Shown one piece after another: positions 11,725 through 24,641 of a stretch of DNA of 64,000 nt. The DNA is taken from assembly GCA_038380795.1 (NCBI GenBank), contig CM076259.1, forward strand, positions 70,461,741 through 70,525,740, written 5' to 3'. Every line of letters starts with the position of its first letter. The stretch's first letter is position 1. The DNA comes from Pyrocephalus nanus (lineage: Eukaryota; Chordata; Aves; Passeriformes; Tyrannidae). The notes below the pieces were generated by a model. It searched no databases. It saw nothing but the letters and a program-made list of their open reading frames with translations, and was not told the origin of the DNA. The translations under genes were made by a program, and so were the position numbers.

Positions 11725-14336
11725 ACGTGTTAATTTTAGATAATGTACTATTGGCTAACATCACCTAGTCCCCAGTCAATACTCCCGTAGCTTTTGTTTA
11801 AAATAAATTATTTCAAACACAACTTCTAGTTTATTTCCTCCTATTTTGTAAAGATGTAGAACCTTAATGGATTCTCTAAAAAAACTGACTTGCTTTTGCA
11901 TTTTGGAGGTGTATAATAAAGTGGAAGCATTTTGTTCTCATCAGTTAAAACAACCTTTGCCATTTTATTTATAACTTGGCTTTTAAAACACTGACAGGAT
12001 ACTAGAAAACATTTATAGAGCATGTCTGGAACCAATATATTTGTTCTCCTTAACTGAAATCCATTCACCTTGAAAGTATGAGCTCATGAAGGATAAATGA
12101 CCCAGAAGATAAGATCATTCCTCGTAGGAAATAAAGTAACTGGACTCACAAAGATTTAAATTAATGTGAAAGCATGTTTATTATATTAACTCATTTAAAC
12201 AAATGTAAAAATTTATTTATTTGTCTCTTCTGTATATGCATATATGCTTACATTAAGCCAATTTACAATTACGGCTATTTATTTGTGAATGTTTAGCTAT
12301 TATTTTTTCTTTATTTCAAAAATATAGGAATCAACTTTTTGGTTTTTAGGTAGTTTTTATTGAAACTGAAAAGAAGTTATATGCATAAATTTAAGCAAGA
12401 TAATTTGGCCTCCAACTTCTTACTAGTTTGTTGCTAGCTCAGGACAGCAAAGAACAGCTCTCCTTTTTCTGGTGAGTTTCCACTTACAAGGAAAGATGTG
12501 GGCCAACAGTTTTTCCTGTCTACCAGGTATGTAACTATAACGAATTTATCTCCATATTTCTCTTGAATCTTGGTTTTGCCCCATTTACTCCTCGCTATAA
12601 GTTCACAAAATACACCAATATAGTGTACTGATACCTTACAAGAGGATGCTTAGTTCAAAACCATCCCTTACTTGCCTAGCTCCCATATTGATTTCACTCA
12701 TCAAAATTCACATTTGATAACGTCTTTTCTGTCAATATTTCATGAATGAACCAGGAGAATCTTGCTTCTGTAAATAAATATTTTTTTTATCAACTGATTA
12801 CTTTACAGGTGTAGATGCCGTCATGGTGCTTACCATCCTTCTTCCTTGATCAATCAAAATATTCATAATGAGCTACTAAAATTAATGTTCTTTTTAATTA
12901 TCATCTTCATGTGAGCCACTCAAGCAGACTGCACACCCTTGATAAACACAGTACAGTGAAGAAGTCTGTTCAAAGCTCATACTTGCAGGGAGAAATATTT
13001 CCTTTGCAAATCACTGACCCAACAACTGTCAGCATCAACCAGACAGTGTAACTATGATTGTGTAACTGAAAAAAAGTAAGAACCTGATTCTGGTCAGGCA
13101 GCACCTCATATAGATTCTGATGCTGAAGAAGAAATCTGGCAGGATTGAGAAGTTGATTTCTAGGATTCTATACACAATTTCAGGCATCTGAAGCTGCCAT
13201 AATATTTTCTGCTTTCAGTCCTGCTCCAGAACCAAAAGAAAATACAAAAGAAGATATGAAAGAATTCTTTTTTTTCTGGCCAGGTTTATGTCTGACCTTA
13301 CCCAGTCCATGTGTGATTTCTGCAGGGCTTGCTGCCTCCTTTATGAGGCAGTAAAATACACTGCAGCTTGCCTGTGGTTCTATCAGGTACTTTTTTATTT
13401 AGTTAGTTTTTTCACATTTCACTCTGCCTGAAATACGTTTAATCCTCCCAACAGATTCCACTCTTCAGCATCCACAGTGGGTAAATGTGATATGAGTGAA
13501 ACAGCCTACTGATGTAACCGTTTGCATGGGCTAAGAGTGATTCCACATTAGTTGCACAATGAAAAACCCTTCAAAGGACTGAAAAGGTTAGCATGAGCAA
13601 CTGCATGGTTATGGGACAGGATATTTCACCCCTGCAAACAAAAGACTAATTTAACTGTGTGCACATGAGGTTTTGGTACAATGGAAGTGTTGCCATGCAA
13701 ATGTGGATACTTTATACAGAGGGAGGAAACTTGGGCTCACTAAACAGTGAAGGTGCACCCAGCTTATTATTTTCAGTCTTAAATTCTAAATAATTTTTTC
13801 TGTTACATGAAATTTCTCTCATTGTATGAATGACATGTGAACGTCGTTGATTTGATCCAACCCTGTAATCTTTATCCAGACCTTTGTTCTCTCTTATCTT
13901 TAATTCTGTGATTTGACTGTTTTATTATTATGCCTCCTTCTCATTAAAAATATTTTCTCTACTGAAGTCCAAAATTCCTTGCCTTTCCAAGTCCTCCAAT
14001 ATAGATTGAAGATTTTTAGATTCTTCCATGTGGAAATAAGATATGATAACGTCAGTCTGACCTTATAAACCCATTTCCCATGCTCTTCACTCATCTTAAA
14101 ATCAGTTCATAGAATTTAAAAAGACCTCCAATTGTCCCTGAGACTTTCACAAACCAAATGTTCATGCATTCAACTCACTTTTTCTCTGCCTGTACTACGT
14201 ATATATAATTAATAAATTTAATATAAAAAATAACACAGGAAATGGTTTCTTCATATGTGTGGATATATATAGTCATAGGAATGACATATGTAGGTGAAAT
14301 TTATGAATAACAAGTCCTTTTTTTTTTTTTTTTAAA
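11725..14336. other. Unique AT-rich non-coding sequence
   Basis: No repeat or gene is recognised. A 168-nt interval at 13219-13386 (+) is open in one frame, with an upstream polypyrimidine-CAG and a downstream CAG|GTACTT. It is treated as a weak candidate exon in the findings. A T-run at 14318-14333 abuts the LTR on the right. Confidence 0.5.
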
Positions 14337-14912
14337 TGCCATATTTGAACCCTAGCTAGCAGCCAAGCAACAACTCACCATTCAGCAGAACTGGGGAGAG
14401 AATTGGAAGGATAAAAGCTAGAAAACTTTTAACAGGAAAAGCAAAAGCTGAACACACAAGCATGGCAAACCAATTAATTGATTCACTGCTTCCCATGGGC
14501 TGGCAGGTGTTCAGCCATCTCCAGGAGGGTAGCACCCTCTCATATGCAACAGTTACTTGTGAAGACAAAGATTTCCAAAATGTTCCTCCATCACTCCAAA
14601 TGTTCCCCACTTCTTCCTTTCCCCTCACCAAGCTTCATATACTGTTATGTCACATGATCTGGAATATCCCTTTGGTCCCTTGGCTCATCTGTTCCAGATG
14701 TGTCTTTTCCCAGCTTCCCATGCACTCCCAGCCTCCCCGCCAGCTTGGCAGTATGAGGAGCAGAAAAGGCCTTGGCTCTGTGTAAGCCCTGCTCAGCAAT
14801 AACAAAAACATATCTACGTTATCAATGCTATTTTTAGCAAAAATCCAAAACACAGCCCCATACTAGCTACTGTGAAGAAAATTGTCTCTGCTCCAGACAA
14901 AGCCAGCGCACA
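14337..14912 (-). mobile_element. Probable solo LTR of an avian endogenous retrovirus
   Basis: The interval is markedly less AT-rich than its flanks. Read on the minus strand from 14912 it starts TGTGCGCTGG, followed shortly by AATTTTCTTC and AGTAGCTAG. This matches my memory of a very common bird LTR that opens TGTCCTGGTTTCGG and continues into AATTTTCTTC. A degraded TATA-like tatatgaag (minus; plus about 14632-14641) sits mid-element. The other end (plus tttgaaccctagctagcagc, about 14344) corresponds to the U5 end of the same consensus. No internal gag/pol/env is present, so it is a solo LTR. Flanking pentamers (ttaaa at 14332-14336, ataaa at 14913-14917) match at 4 of 5 positions. The left edge could be 14337 or 14346. 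The family is from memory and no search was run. Confidence 0.7.
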
Positions 14913-17198
14913 ATAAAATCTCAATTCAGCAAAGATTTTAAATAGCTATATTATTTCACGTGCATGGATTTCACCCCTCTGTTATGAGCATTATAGCACA
15001 GTGAGACTGGCATGGAAAGGTTGAATTAATGGGACCTCAAACAAAACCATGAGGGAACAATCTCAAAGCAGGCAAAGGAAGTAACTTATTACCCATTAGA
15101 CAATTAAAAGAGTGACATTTCCAGCCAAAGGACACTTCTGATGCTGAGAGTTTACAAGGGCTCTGAGGAGACCACAAGGTCATCAAAATGCAATCTATAA
15201 AGATTGAAAATGGATAGATACAATCTACAAGGGCTCTTACTAGTAACTAAATTCATAATACTCTACTTCAGAAAGTTTATGAACTGCAAATATGGGGAGT
15301 GCAGTAGGCTGAGTTCTTTAAATAAGGATACAGTCTAGGTATTTGCCTGATCATATTTGGAATAGAGATACTACTACAAGTGGTTAGATCTGACACCACA
15401 TGGCTACAGTTACAAAAGACAGCAAAACTGCTCTCTCCTCTATAAAGCAGATATATTGGGAGTTGAACCCAAAAGCATGGATTTAGTGAAAAACGACCAG
15501 AAAGCATTTTAAAACTCACAGAGAAGAACTGTGGAGACATGGAATGTAACAATATTTCTTGGGATGTTATTTCACATCAATAGGATTTATATCAGATTCA
15601 TGAAAAGTTTGTAGTACAATACTTATAGCGTGGGTAACTAAGCCTATCTAGATTTTCTTACTTCTAGTCTTTTACTTCTGTCTAAGGGAAAAAATATCTA
15701 CTTCAAATAATATTTGTGATTCCCCAAAGAAAATCAGGTAGCTTTAATGTGATAAAACTCATCTTAAGACAAGAGGAAGAGGGGGAACCCAAATAGTGCC
15801 CAAATAAGACACTGCTGGCTTACTCCCAGGTCCATCATAGGGACCATCAGATTGTCAAAAGTCCATCTCCATGGGCTCAGAGGAGGACAGAGTGATCATC
15901 TGAGAGATGGGAATTCAAACTAAAGACTCACAAAGAACCAACACCTTGTTTGGGAACCTTCCAGGTGGTTCAGAGCCATGATCAAGGTGGGAAATCCATT
16001 ACAACAGTCAACAGGACTAGCTTTTCAGATTACCTTGCATTCTGAGGAGTGTTACTGCCCAGGGATATGGGATTAAGTATGAGATGCAGGAGAAGGGCAG
16101 TTCAGGATTATACAGAATTTATTATGAAATGTTTAGAGGAGTAACCAAAGGTAGGGAAAGGCAGGTGGTTGATAATTTTTGTGGAGTCAGCTGTGGGAAA
16201 ATAGAGTCATAAGGGGTTAAAAAGTAGTAAGTAGTTTGCTGATCAATAAGCTTGTCTGGTATACTCTGCACCTGTTCATTGCAGTCTGTCTTGTCCTCTT
16301 TTTAAATTTCTTTCCAAGTCCCTGAGTAAAGGCTTTTCATCATGTGTGAGGATGTGTACATAAGGGGGGGGTGAGTAAGGATTCTTATCCTTATAAATTC
16401 CTCTTTTTCAATGGCCTTTTATGACTTCTTTCAAATTTCCATCATATCTAAAGAGAAGAGATTGAATTAAAATACTACTATTCCTCAGACAAGTAAAACA
16501 AAAATACTGGTTAAATCTCTGCGATGTAATAGGTTACATAGATTACACCTGGGCTACAACTGAATTACAGCAACGCTTTTATGGAAAAGACACTTGTAAT
16601 CACTGTCATAATAGAACCTCATTCTTGCAGGATCTGTTTTTCGGCTTTGAGAGTACAAAAGGTCTAGAATTGAACCTAAACTTCAGCTTACAGGGAGTGC
16701 CAGAAAGTTAGCAAATTACACTTTTCATAAACACCAGACATACAGATCTTCAGTTTATTCTACTAAATACCGAATGCTATATGTTACCTCAGCTGAGTTA
16801 CAATTTATTAAGAGATGGATAAACACAGGAGAATTTAAAACTAAAGATGTAAATCTTGAAAACAACTATTATGTTGCAGAGAAATGTCTTGACAGGTGCT
16901 ATTAATCACTTATAGAGGAGGCATAATAATTTTTGTTCAGCATTAGAGTCAGTATAAAATCCTTCATCAGTGGTAAAAGAACAAGAAAAATATTATTCTA
17001 CACAGTACAAAAAGAGCTCCTGGGAACTTCAGTATTTCACCAATAAATTTTTAAAATGATTTTTAAGTGTGGCGATGAAACGACCTTGGCATCCTGTGAG
17101 AAAAGAGAGCTAACAAGGTATGAATACCGTGGAAAAATTCATGCATACTCCAGAACATAATGCTTAAAAGCGATAGTATTTATAATCACAAAAAACGC
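14913..17198. other. Non-coding sequence, no recognised element
   Basis: No gene or named repeat is recognised. The part at about 15770-16330 is somewhat richer in G and C than its surroundings and includes G8 at about 16363-16370. It may hold an old degraded repeat, but I cannot assign one. Confidence 0.45.
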
Positions 17199-18147
17199 TG
17201 TCTTGGGTTACACAAAGACTCTGATATCCACCTTTTTCTCTTTTCTCCAAATATGCCTACTAATTTAGACTTTGGGGAGGGGCTTAAAAAAAGGGTGGTG
17301 CTCTCCTAGGAGAAGAATGTTTTTGCCAGTGTGAAAAGACTGGAAGGCTGATGACTCAGAGAGTGGGCACACCTGCCACCTCAGACTGCAGGCTGGGCAT
17401 TGTTTCCTTGTCCTTACACATATGACTCATCTGTGATAACTCCCCTCAGTAACAATTTGCTCCCATGGCCTGAAGATATTAATCACTGCTGATGGGCCAT
17501 AATGGATCCACCTGTACTTAAAAGGTGTCAAAGACTCTTGAAATGTCCTGTAACCCACTATTAATCATCCAGTGAAGAACTCCCCACCCCAGGGGAGGTA
17601 TCGGAGACATTCCCACCTACCCTGAGCCCAGTAAAAGACAAGGCTCGGCCTTCACTGAGTGGGTTGAGGGTCTCCTTCCCCCACTTCATGGGATTTCTAC
17701 CACCTGGGCCTCTACCACCAACTCAAGGGATCAGGACCAAAAGCACCACTGGAGTTGCAGCGACCAGGTCTCATCGCTGGATCCAGTGAGTGTCTTATGG
17801 GTCCTTCCAGTCACAACCCTGCTCCAAAAGCCTGCGCCAGCACTGCAGCCTCACTCCAACACTGACACTCCAAACCATTCCTGACAGGTTTTAATGGGTG
17901 GGGGGAGGCTGGCCACCATCTTGTTTTGGTCCAGTGAGTGGGAGCTTGGGAATTGTTTTGGTTAGCTCTATCCAGTTTTATCAGTGTTATTGTTTAACAT
18001 TCTTCTTGACAAAGAGTTATTTTTTTTTTCATTTGCATCTGGGCATATTTGATCTCTCTGTATTGGAGAGAACCAGGGGCAATGAATTGGAAGAGGGAGA
18101 CTTCCATCTGAGGTCTCTGCATCTCCAAATTGTCTCAAACCAAGACA
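17199..18147 (-). mobile_element. Solo LTR with intact termini (949 bp)
   Basis: The element is bounded by perfect 8-bp terminal inverted repeats: TGTCTTGG at 17199-17206 and CCAAGACA at 18140-18147. They give the TG...CA ends required by retroviral integrase. The flanking pentamers are aacgc (17194-17198) and aacac (18148-18152). They are a target-site duplication differing at one position, and the difference is a CpG-to-CpA change expected from methylation decay. The inside is GC-richer than the flanks and has no gag/pol/env frame, so this is a solo LTR left by LTR-LTR recombination. The minus strand starts TGTCTTGGTTTGAGA, like a songbird LTR type I remember, and an ATTAAA lies on the minus strand at 17890-17895. 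Orientation is therefore probably minus, but it is less certain than the boundaries. Confidence 0.8.
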
Positions 18148-21100
18148 AACACAAATCCCATGAATTATAGAAAGCTGCATAAAATAAGGATTTACAGAAG
18201 TATCAGTTAAAGAACTTCTGGATGTCCTGGACAATTTGTAGAGGCACTGATTATTATTTTCACTTTCCCTTAGCCACAAGCATGAATTACATAATGGTAG
18301 TTCACTGTTCAGAAACACAGTTTCTAAATGAAATAATTTTCATGGTTCATGCATGTGCATCCACTCTATCCTTTCATATAATAATGAGAATAGATAGCTA
18401 TAAAATATTTTCAGAACAATAATTCACATATCAGTGGTGTTGCAGCATTATCTTGTATATGATGTCTTTCCTGGCTTCAAAGCACATGTATTTTTATTGT
18501 CACGTTTAGAAAGAGGGTGCACACTATTTGTGGACTGAATTTGTTTTGGACATAAGCAGAAAACCTACAAAAGCAACACTATACAGGTATTTTATAAAGA
18601 AAGCAGGATGTTGAACTGCAAGTCAGTATAACAAAGACCTGCTTATCTCATTATGGTGAAAAACAGGAGAAAAGCTAAGCAGATATAAATTTCTATACCT
18701 GTATTGATTTCAAAGCTTCTGTGTGATAAAAAGATCTAGTCTACTTATTATATGTTTTTTTGCAAATGCAGTATAAACTCCATGTTCTAAATACATATGC
18801 AGATTATTTCTGGTCCTTGAAAGTATGTTTTTCAATATCACTGAAATATTTCTTCTGAATTAGACTTAAACATTGAACAATAAAAATCAAACAATGTGGA
18901 GATCATAACAAGCATGAACCAAATTAACTTATGTACAGTAGGGCTGTTTTGGTTTTAAGTAACTTTTGTTAAGTACTCCTGCCCTAAGTTATTATTACCT
19001 TTTCATACTCAGCAATGAACAATGTACAAGAAAAGGAATCAAAAAATGTGCATTTATGATTTTTTTCTAAGGAGGATTTTTCCAAATCTCTGTGTGAAGA
19101 CTAAAAGTGCAGAAAATGAGCATGGTTGTAAGAAGTAGCATGAAACTGGAGAAAAATAAGGAAACAGATTAATCAGGTGATTAGCAGTGTTTTATGTAGT
19201 GAAACAGATATTATATCATTTGAGAACAGAATATGTGAAGAAGTATTTGAAGGTTATATTTCTATCATTTTGCCTTCCAGCAAACCTGGAAACATTTTTT
19301 TTACATTTATTAATGTGCAGAAGGACATCCTAGAAAAAGGAAAAAAAAAATAGCCATATTTCTCTATTTCCATATCAGTGGACTACAGCAATGAGAATTC
19401 ATTTGAAATGCAAGTAGGCTAAAACTGGATTGTTTTTCCCCTTTGTGACACAATGTTTCTGGCTGAAAATGAGAGGAAATATTTTGGGTTTATTTGATGC
19501 AGTTATTGCAGAGATAAAGAGATGAAGGACTTAATAGCAGTAATAGCAATGAATCTATGCTGGGTCTTTTTGGTCTGCAATCTACAGGAGGCTAAAATAG
19601 AAGTCTATAAAATTCTGAGAGTAATGGAGAATGTTGTTTACTCTCTTTCCTAGTGAAAAATCTATGGTGCCAGATTCAGGACAAATAAAAAGAAATACTC
19701 AGCTATTGAACTCTTTGCCAGAGGACATTTTGACTGCTCTAAGTTTATGTGCGTTCAAAATAAGATTTGGACAGATTTTCAAAGAAAAGTCCTTTGAGGT
19801 CTATTAAATAGAAAGAAATCACATCTGGGTCAGGAAGACCTTGAGTCACAAAGGCTTATACACTGGGAGAATGCAAGCACCTAGGAAAACATCACTAAAC
19901 ACGTCTTGTTCTTATCCTCTTTTTTAAGTGTCTGCATTATTCCTGTCAGAAACTTTACATACAACTAGAAGGATTTTAGTACTGACTTTCTATGTCATTC
20001 TTTGGCTATATCTTTAAACATGCCATCTGCAAATAGAAACCTAAGGTGTGTGTGGAGACTTGAGAAGGAATTAAACTCCAAGTGAAGAGCTCTATACAAA
20101 AAAAACAATAATGAAAACTACAGTATAGTAGTAAATAATGCATTATTTTACCATTAATTCAAGTCAAATAATTGCCAAAGATCTCTGAATCATCTTGTAA
20201 TTGCTGAAAAAGTATTTTGAGTTCAGGACTTCCAATAATCCCAAGACTTTCTGCTCCAAAAGCTTTTCTGTTTTGAAGTCAGTTGAAGGTTGTAAAATTC
20301 TTTAAACGTGTAATCATATATTTATGTATTTGAAATATACATGTTGAAACACAAGTATAGTTGACAGCTTCAACTTCACTTATCTTTTTTTTTTTCCTTA
20401 AATAATTCTGAAGGCAAAATAAAAAGACATTCTACCATAATGAATTTTATGATGATGCTGTGACTCATGGTCAATTTAGTTTATGATAATGAGATGAAGA
20501 AGACGTAATTTTATATATTTAGTTGCTGAGCTTGGAAATGTTACAATGGCAATTCATAATCTTATGGCAAAACTAATTTTTGTTTGGTTAATATTGTTAT
20601 CATATCTTTGTTTTCCAGCTCAGATGCGTAAAAAAATAGTTCTCCATGGGCTAGTAAAATTTGCATGCTAGGGTTTTAATACCAAATGTGTCTGAGTTCA
20701 GAATAGAAATTACTCCTTAGTATAAAATAGTTAAGCATTGCCAAGTGTATTGAATAGAAAATTAAAAATACAGTTGTTGAAGTCTTTTTATGGATCTTTG
20801 AATTCATGGTCACAAATGGATCACCAATAGGAATAATTTTAAACTTGCCCTGGGATCTCAGAGCATATATGATGTTGCTTTGTTGTGACTATGCTGGTTT
20901 TTCCAATAACAGTGGAAATAAGGGCTTATTAAGCCATGACCTTACTATAAAATTCACCTTAGTGTTAAATTCAAACCCTGTATTCTGAAGCTATGACAAT
21001 ACCTCAGAAATATCAAAATGCTGCAGTGCTGAAGAGCTAGGTGTTGAACTTTTATGGTACTTACTATACATGAACAATGAATTAAAATGATTTAATAGAA

Positions 21101-21454
21101 ATACCTGTCTATTTTTGCAACTAGACTATTTTTCTCTTTGTTAATCTAAAAATAAAACCATAATTTCAAGTTTGTGAGTAATAAACCCAAGCAAATTAAA
21201 ACCAAGTAAAACAATTTAAATTCACTCTGTGTGTATTTCACACAAAAGTACTGCACCTTAACTTTCTTTAGGCCAGTTGGGTCAATATTCGATTCCAGAT
21301 TAAAACAGGTCATTTGTGCAACTCTATACTGGTTTTGCCTGCTACAGAGTCAATGTATTTCAGAGAAACTCATGCATGGTACTACATTTTGGTTTTGTAG
21401 CCATCTATTAGATACCAGATCAGTTATCATTGGATCTGAAGCACCTTGTAGGGA
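18148..21454. other. Unique AT-rich non-coding sequence
   Basis: I see no repeat of named type and no convincing exon. A good polypyrimidine acceptor-like site lies at about 20605-20620 (ttgttttccag), but the sequence after it meets stop codons and has no paired donor. Several 60-100 codon frames are ordinary chance frames. Confidence 0.5.
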
Positions 21455-22010
21455 GTGGGGGGGTGTGTGTGTGTGAGTGCGGAGGGGGAAGGGATGGGTT
21501 GAACCTCACAGAGGTGGGGTGGCATCATATCCCTCATGGCAGTTCCTGGAGCCCACATAGGGAAGGCCTGGAGCAGCTGCCAGTCACTAACAGCCCAGGA
21601 AAACTATAACATATCACACCTCCTGCAGCCCCTCACCCAGCTCAGATTGGTAGGGACAATGATGGCACTGCCCCTCACCCTGACCTGGAACGCCAAGTGG
21701 CTGATGGGTCAGAGACCCTGCCTGGAGGGACTGGCCACAGGACCAGAGCAGGTAAAACCAAATGCATATGTTTGCCTTGGTTCACAGCCCTGCCATTGGA
21801 CTTGTGAGAGCTGGAATAGCTATATAATCTGGTGGTAGCTATATAATCTGTCTCTCCCTCTTGTTCCTTCTCTCTTCTTGCTCCCTCTGCTTCTCTTTCT
21901 TTGTTCTTCTCTTGATGCTTGGAGTGATTTGGAGCTGGAGGGACTGGATCTTGATTTATGTGTTGTTGGATCTGCATGATGCATTGACTTCTGTCCACAG
22001 CCCTATATCT
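21455..22010 (+). repeat. GC-rich island with duplicated TATA-like motif, possible LTR remnant
   Basis: This is a GC-rich block set in AT-rich sequence. It opens with a short (GT)n at about 21462-21474. At 21817-21831 and 21836-21850 the 15-mer tagctatataatctg occurs twice with a 19-bp period, giving two TATA-like boxes. A C/T-rich stretch (about 21851-21915) follows immediately. Promoter-like TATA followed by pyrimidine-rich sequence is what a U3/R junction of an avian retroviral LTR looks like. I could not find TG...CA termini with inverted repeats or a target duplication, so the class is not proven. It could also be an old unclassified repeat or a host promoter. Frames of 100 and 118 codons here cross on opposite strands and show no domain. 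Confidence 0.35.
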
Positions 22011-24066
22011 GAGTATTAAGAAAGAATTCAAGAAAGTTTGAAGTTATTTTTACATCTTCATTCAATTTTTCCTGCCTTGTGGGAAGTCCCATTGCACAAT
22101 CTCCAGACTGACCTTTTTTAGCTTTATTCGATGAAAGATAAATGTAATGTATCATAATGCAGTTGTGAACCCACAGTCAAGACTAATTTGACTTAGAAGC
22201 TATTTAATTTGCATAGCATCAGTATCTTGGGTGATTGAAATCAGTAAGTTTTCATGAATACAGATGCAGGTATAATTTACAAAAAGCAAGAATCTACACC
22301 TGAAAATCTCTTATTTGAGGGAAAAGATAACTCTGCAGCCATTTCATTAATCAGCCTAATTCTTCATATACAATACTTTCATTTTACTAAAGTCCTATGA
22401 AAAAACTGTTAGGCCAGTATAGCTACTGTAGCTTTTCCTTAATGAATAGAGCCTCAAGTGCTATAGTTAAGACCTTAGTTAATTAAACATTAATCTCTTA
22501 ATTTACTGTACGTGTAACTTAATTACAGAACTAGTTTTAGAGTCATTTATCATTTATGGATTATGAAATAAAAATAAATCTGTTTAATCATACTTTAATC
22601 ACACAAGCAATTCATCAATTAATTCAGCATATCATACCTACTCCACAGCTCTCTAATTAAGACTTTAAAATTTTCAGTTCAGAGTAAAATAACAATGCCT
22701 TCAGTGATATCTTGGAGTCAAACTTCAATATCTATCTCTATGTTTTGACAAACTGATTGTATTTCACAGTTAAGATGAAAAAGCTTTTCAGATATAATTA
22801 GGGTGCTATTTTCTTCCTTAAGAAATTAGCCAGAGATACAAAATTAATTTTCTATTTCTATTTTTTGTATTTTAATTTCTTATTAGCTATCAACCATCTC
22901 CTTCTTATGCCTGATTTCTTCCCTATGAAATAAATCATATTTCATAAATTCCACAGAAAAAGGATCAAAAGTTCCAGCTGGCAAAAGTTTTCATATTCTA
23001 GAAAACTATAAACCTACATTTTTGATTCCAGTTTAACATAGTTATATCTCTTAGAAGGAATGTTTAGTCACATTTCACAGCCACCTGAATTACATTCTAC
23101 TGGTTAAACTGATATGTTTCAAATGAAGAAAAAAAGTTAAAAAAGCAATGTAGAAAGCAGTCAGAGAAAAAAATGTTCTAATGCATATATTAAGTGCTTC
23201 CTAGGACACATGTCAAACTAATAAAATCCACTCTCTGGTTTGGTAGGCACATCAATATGTGGCAGCAGAATTTTTTAAATTTTCATCATTAAGGTATGAG
23301 AACAAATGATAATCCCATTTTCATATAGTCACATTATTACTAAACACTTACTATTAATATATTTATCAATAAATAATTTACTTTCTGATGAAAAATGCTT
23401 GTTTGATATTTTTTCTGGTTAAAGGAAATGAGTGGTAGATTTTGTGTGTGTGTAAATAAAAATAAGGGGGAAATTAAGAAGTAATATTAAGTTCAGATAG
23501 ATTAGAAATGCACTCAGCTGACATTTGCTGTCAAAAATTTGTTGATACTGAAGACTCAACTGGTAACTAGCTCTCTACTTCTATAGAACTGTTATTTTCA
23601 AACCTCTTCTGCATGTACTGAATGAAATAAAGAAAAAAATAACCTGCATTTCATGTACACAATAAAGTATTCTAGATCAAAACTTCCTGAGAGAAAGGAA
23701 ATTCAGATGATATGAGTATGAATTTGTCTTCATGAATTACTCAAACAAGGCCAAATCCAGACCTCAGGTAAACCTTGATTTCAGTAGAGCTGCACTTGCT
23801 TACATTACCCTGAAATTATGATCCATCTGCCTCTTGCAAAAACTACAATTAACATAACAATAAATTTAAAAGAAAATATAAACCTACATTATTTGTGACT
23901 AAGAGATGAACAGATGTTATACCCTTCTTTACAATATACAAAATTTGGGGTTCTATTGAGCTCATTTCCATGCCGTAGTTCTATCATTGAAAAATCATAA
24001 ATCTTATCTCTACAACCACACAGCCTATTCAACAGAAAGGTCAAACTGTCCAAAGTATTGTTTAAT
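22011..24066. other. Unique AT-rich non-coding sequence
   Basis: Very AT-rich throughout, with no recognised element. A short GT run lies at about 23443-23452. Confidence 0.5.
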
Positions 24067-24150
24067 AGCTTGGGTTTAACCCCAGCTGGCAACTGAGCAC
24101 CACAAGTCAGCTTCCTTTTGTCAGATAGGTCAGGGGTACAAAAATAAATT
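24067..24150 (-). mobile_element. Small LTR fragment, same family as the LTR at 14.3 kb
   Basis: The plus strand reads gggtttaaccccagctggca, then actgagcaccac. This matches the remembered U5 end of the common bird LTR whose other copy ends near 14344 (tttgaaccctagctagcag). Only about 80 bp can be aligned by eye before similarity is lost, so it is a truncated remnant. The minus orientation follows from the 14.3-kb copy. The 105-codon minus-strand frame overlapping it (24206-23889) has no independent support. Confidence 0.5.
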
Positions 24151-24604
24151 GAAGAACATTTTTGGTAATAAGCCTTACATAAAGTCCACTGTTGTGACTC
24201 TGACATAGCTCTTCACTTTTGGTGCAAGAGGTTGACAGGATATTTTTTCTTCATAGAATGTTTACTGATTCAATACAAGCACCTAGGTAGGCATTTCTAA
24301 ATGTACCTTGTAGGATTTAAAGCAATAGGTAAAACACACAGGTTAAAGATGGTTTCCACCATACCAATAGCAAAACCAAAAAATTCAAAATTTAAGAAAC
24401 AATATGTTCAAAAGTCAAATATTAAAAAACTTGTTTGGAATTGAGAAATATCCCTATATTTAACATTTTTACTTGTCTGTCTCTGCTGTGTCTACATCAT
24501 CTGCTACCTAATAGTTGGCCCTTTTAAAAACAATCATCTTTTAGTTTTTTAATCCATCTGGTACTGCTCCTTAAAAACTATCGAGGAACTGGAATGCTGT
24601 AGTT

Positions 24605-24641
24605 TTATTACTAGTGCCTGTAATATAGGCACTAGTAATAA
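24605..24641. repeat. Perfect 15-bp inverted repeat (hairpin)
   Basis: The left arm TTATTACTAGTGCCT (24605-24619) and right arm AGGCACTAGTAATAA (24627-24641) are exact reverse complements around a 7-nt spacer (gtaatat). It is not part of a recognised transposon and is not followed by a poly-T terminator. Confidence 0.95.

Noticed and set aside
14356..14853. Overlapping frames of 67-107 codons on both strands
   Set aside because: All lie in the 14.34-14.91 kb LTR; the lower AT content lengthens chance frames.
21675..22031. 118-codon minus-strand frame
   Set aside because: Overlaps plus-strand frames in a GC-rich repeat-like island; KEKE-type low complexity comes from the C/T-rich run.
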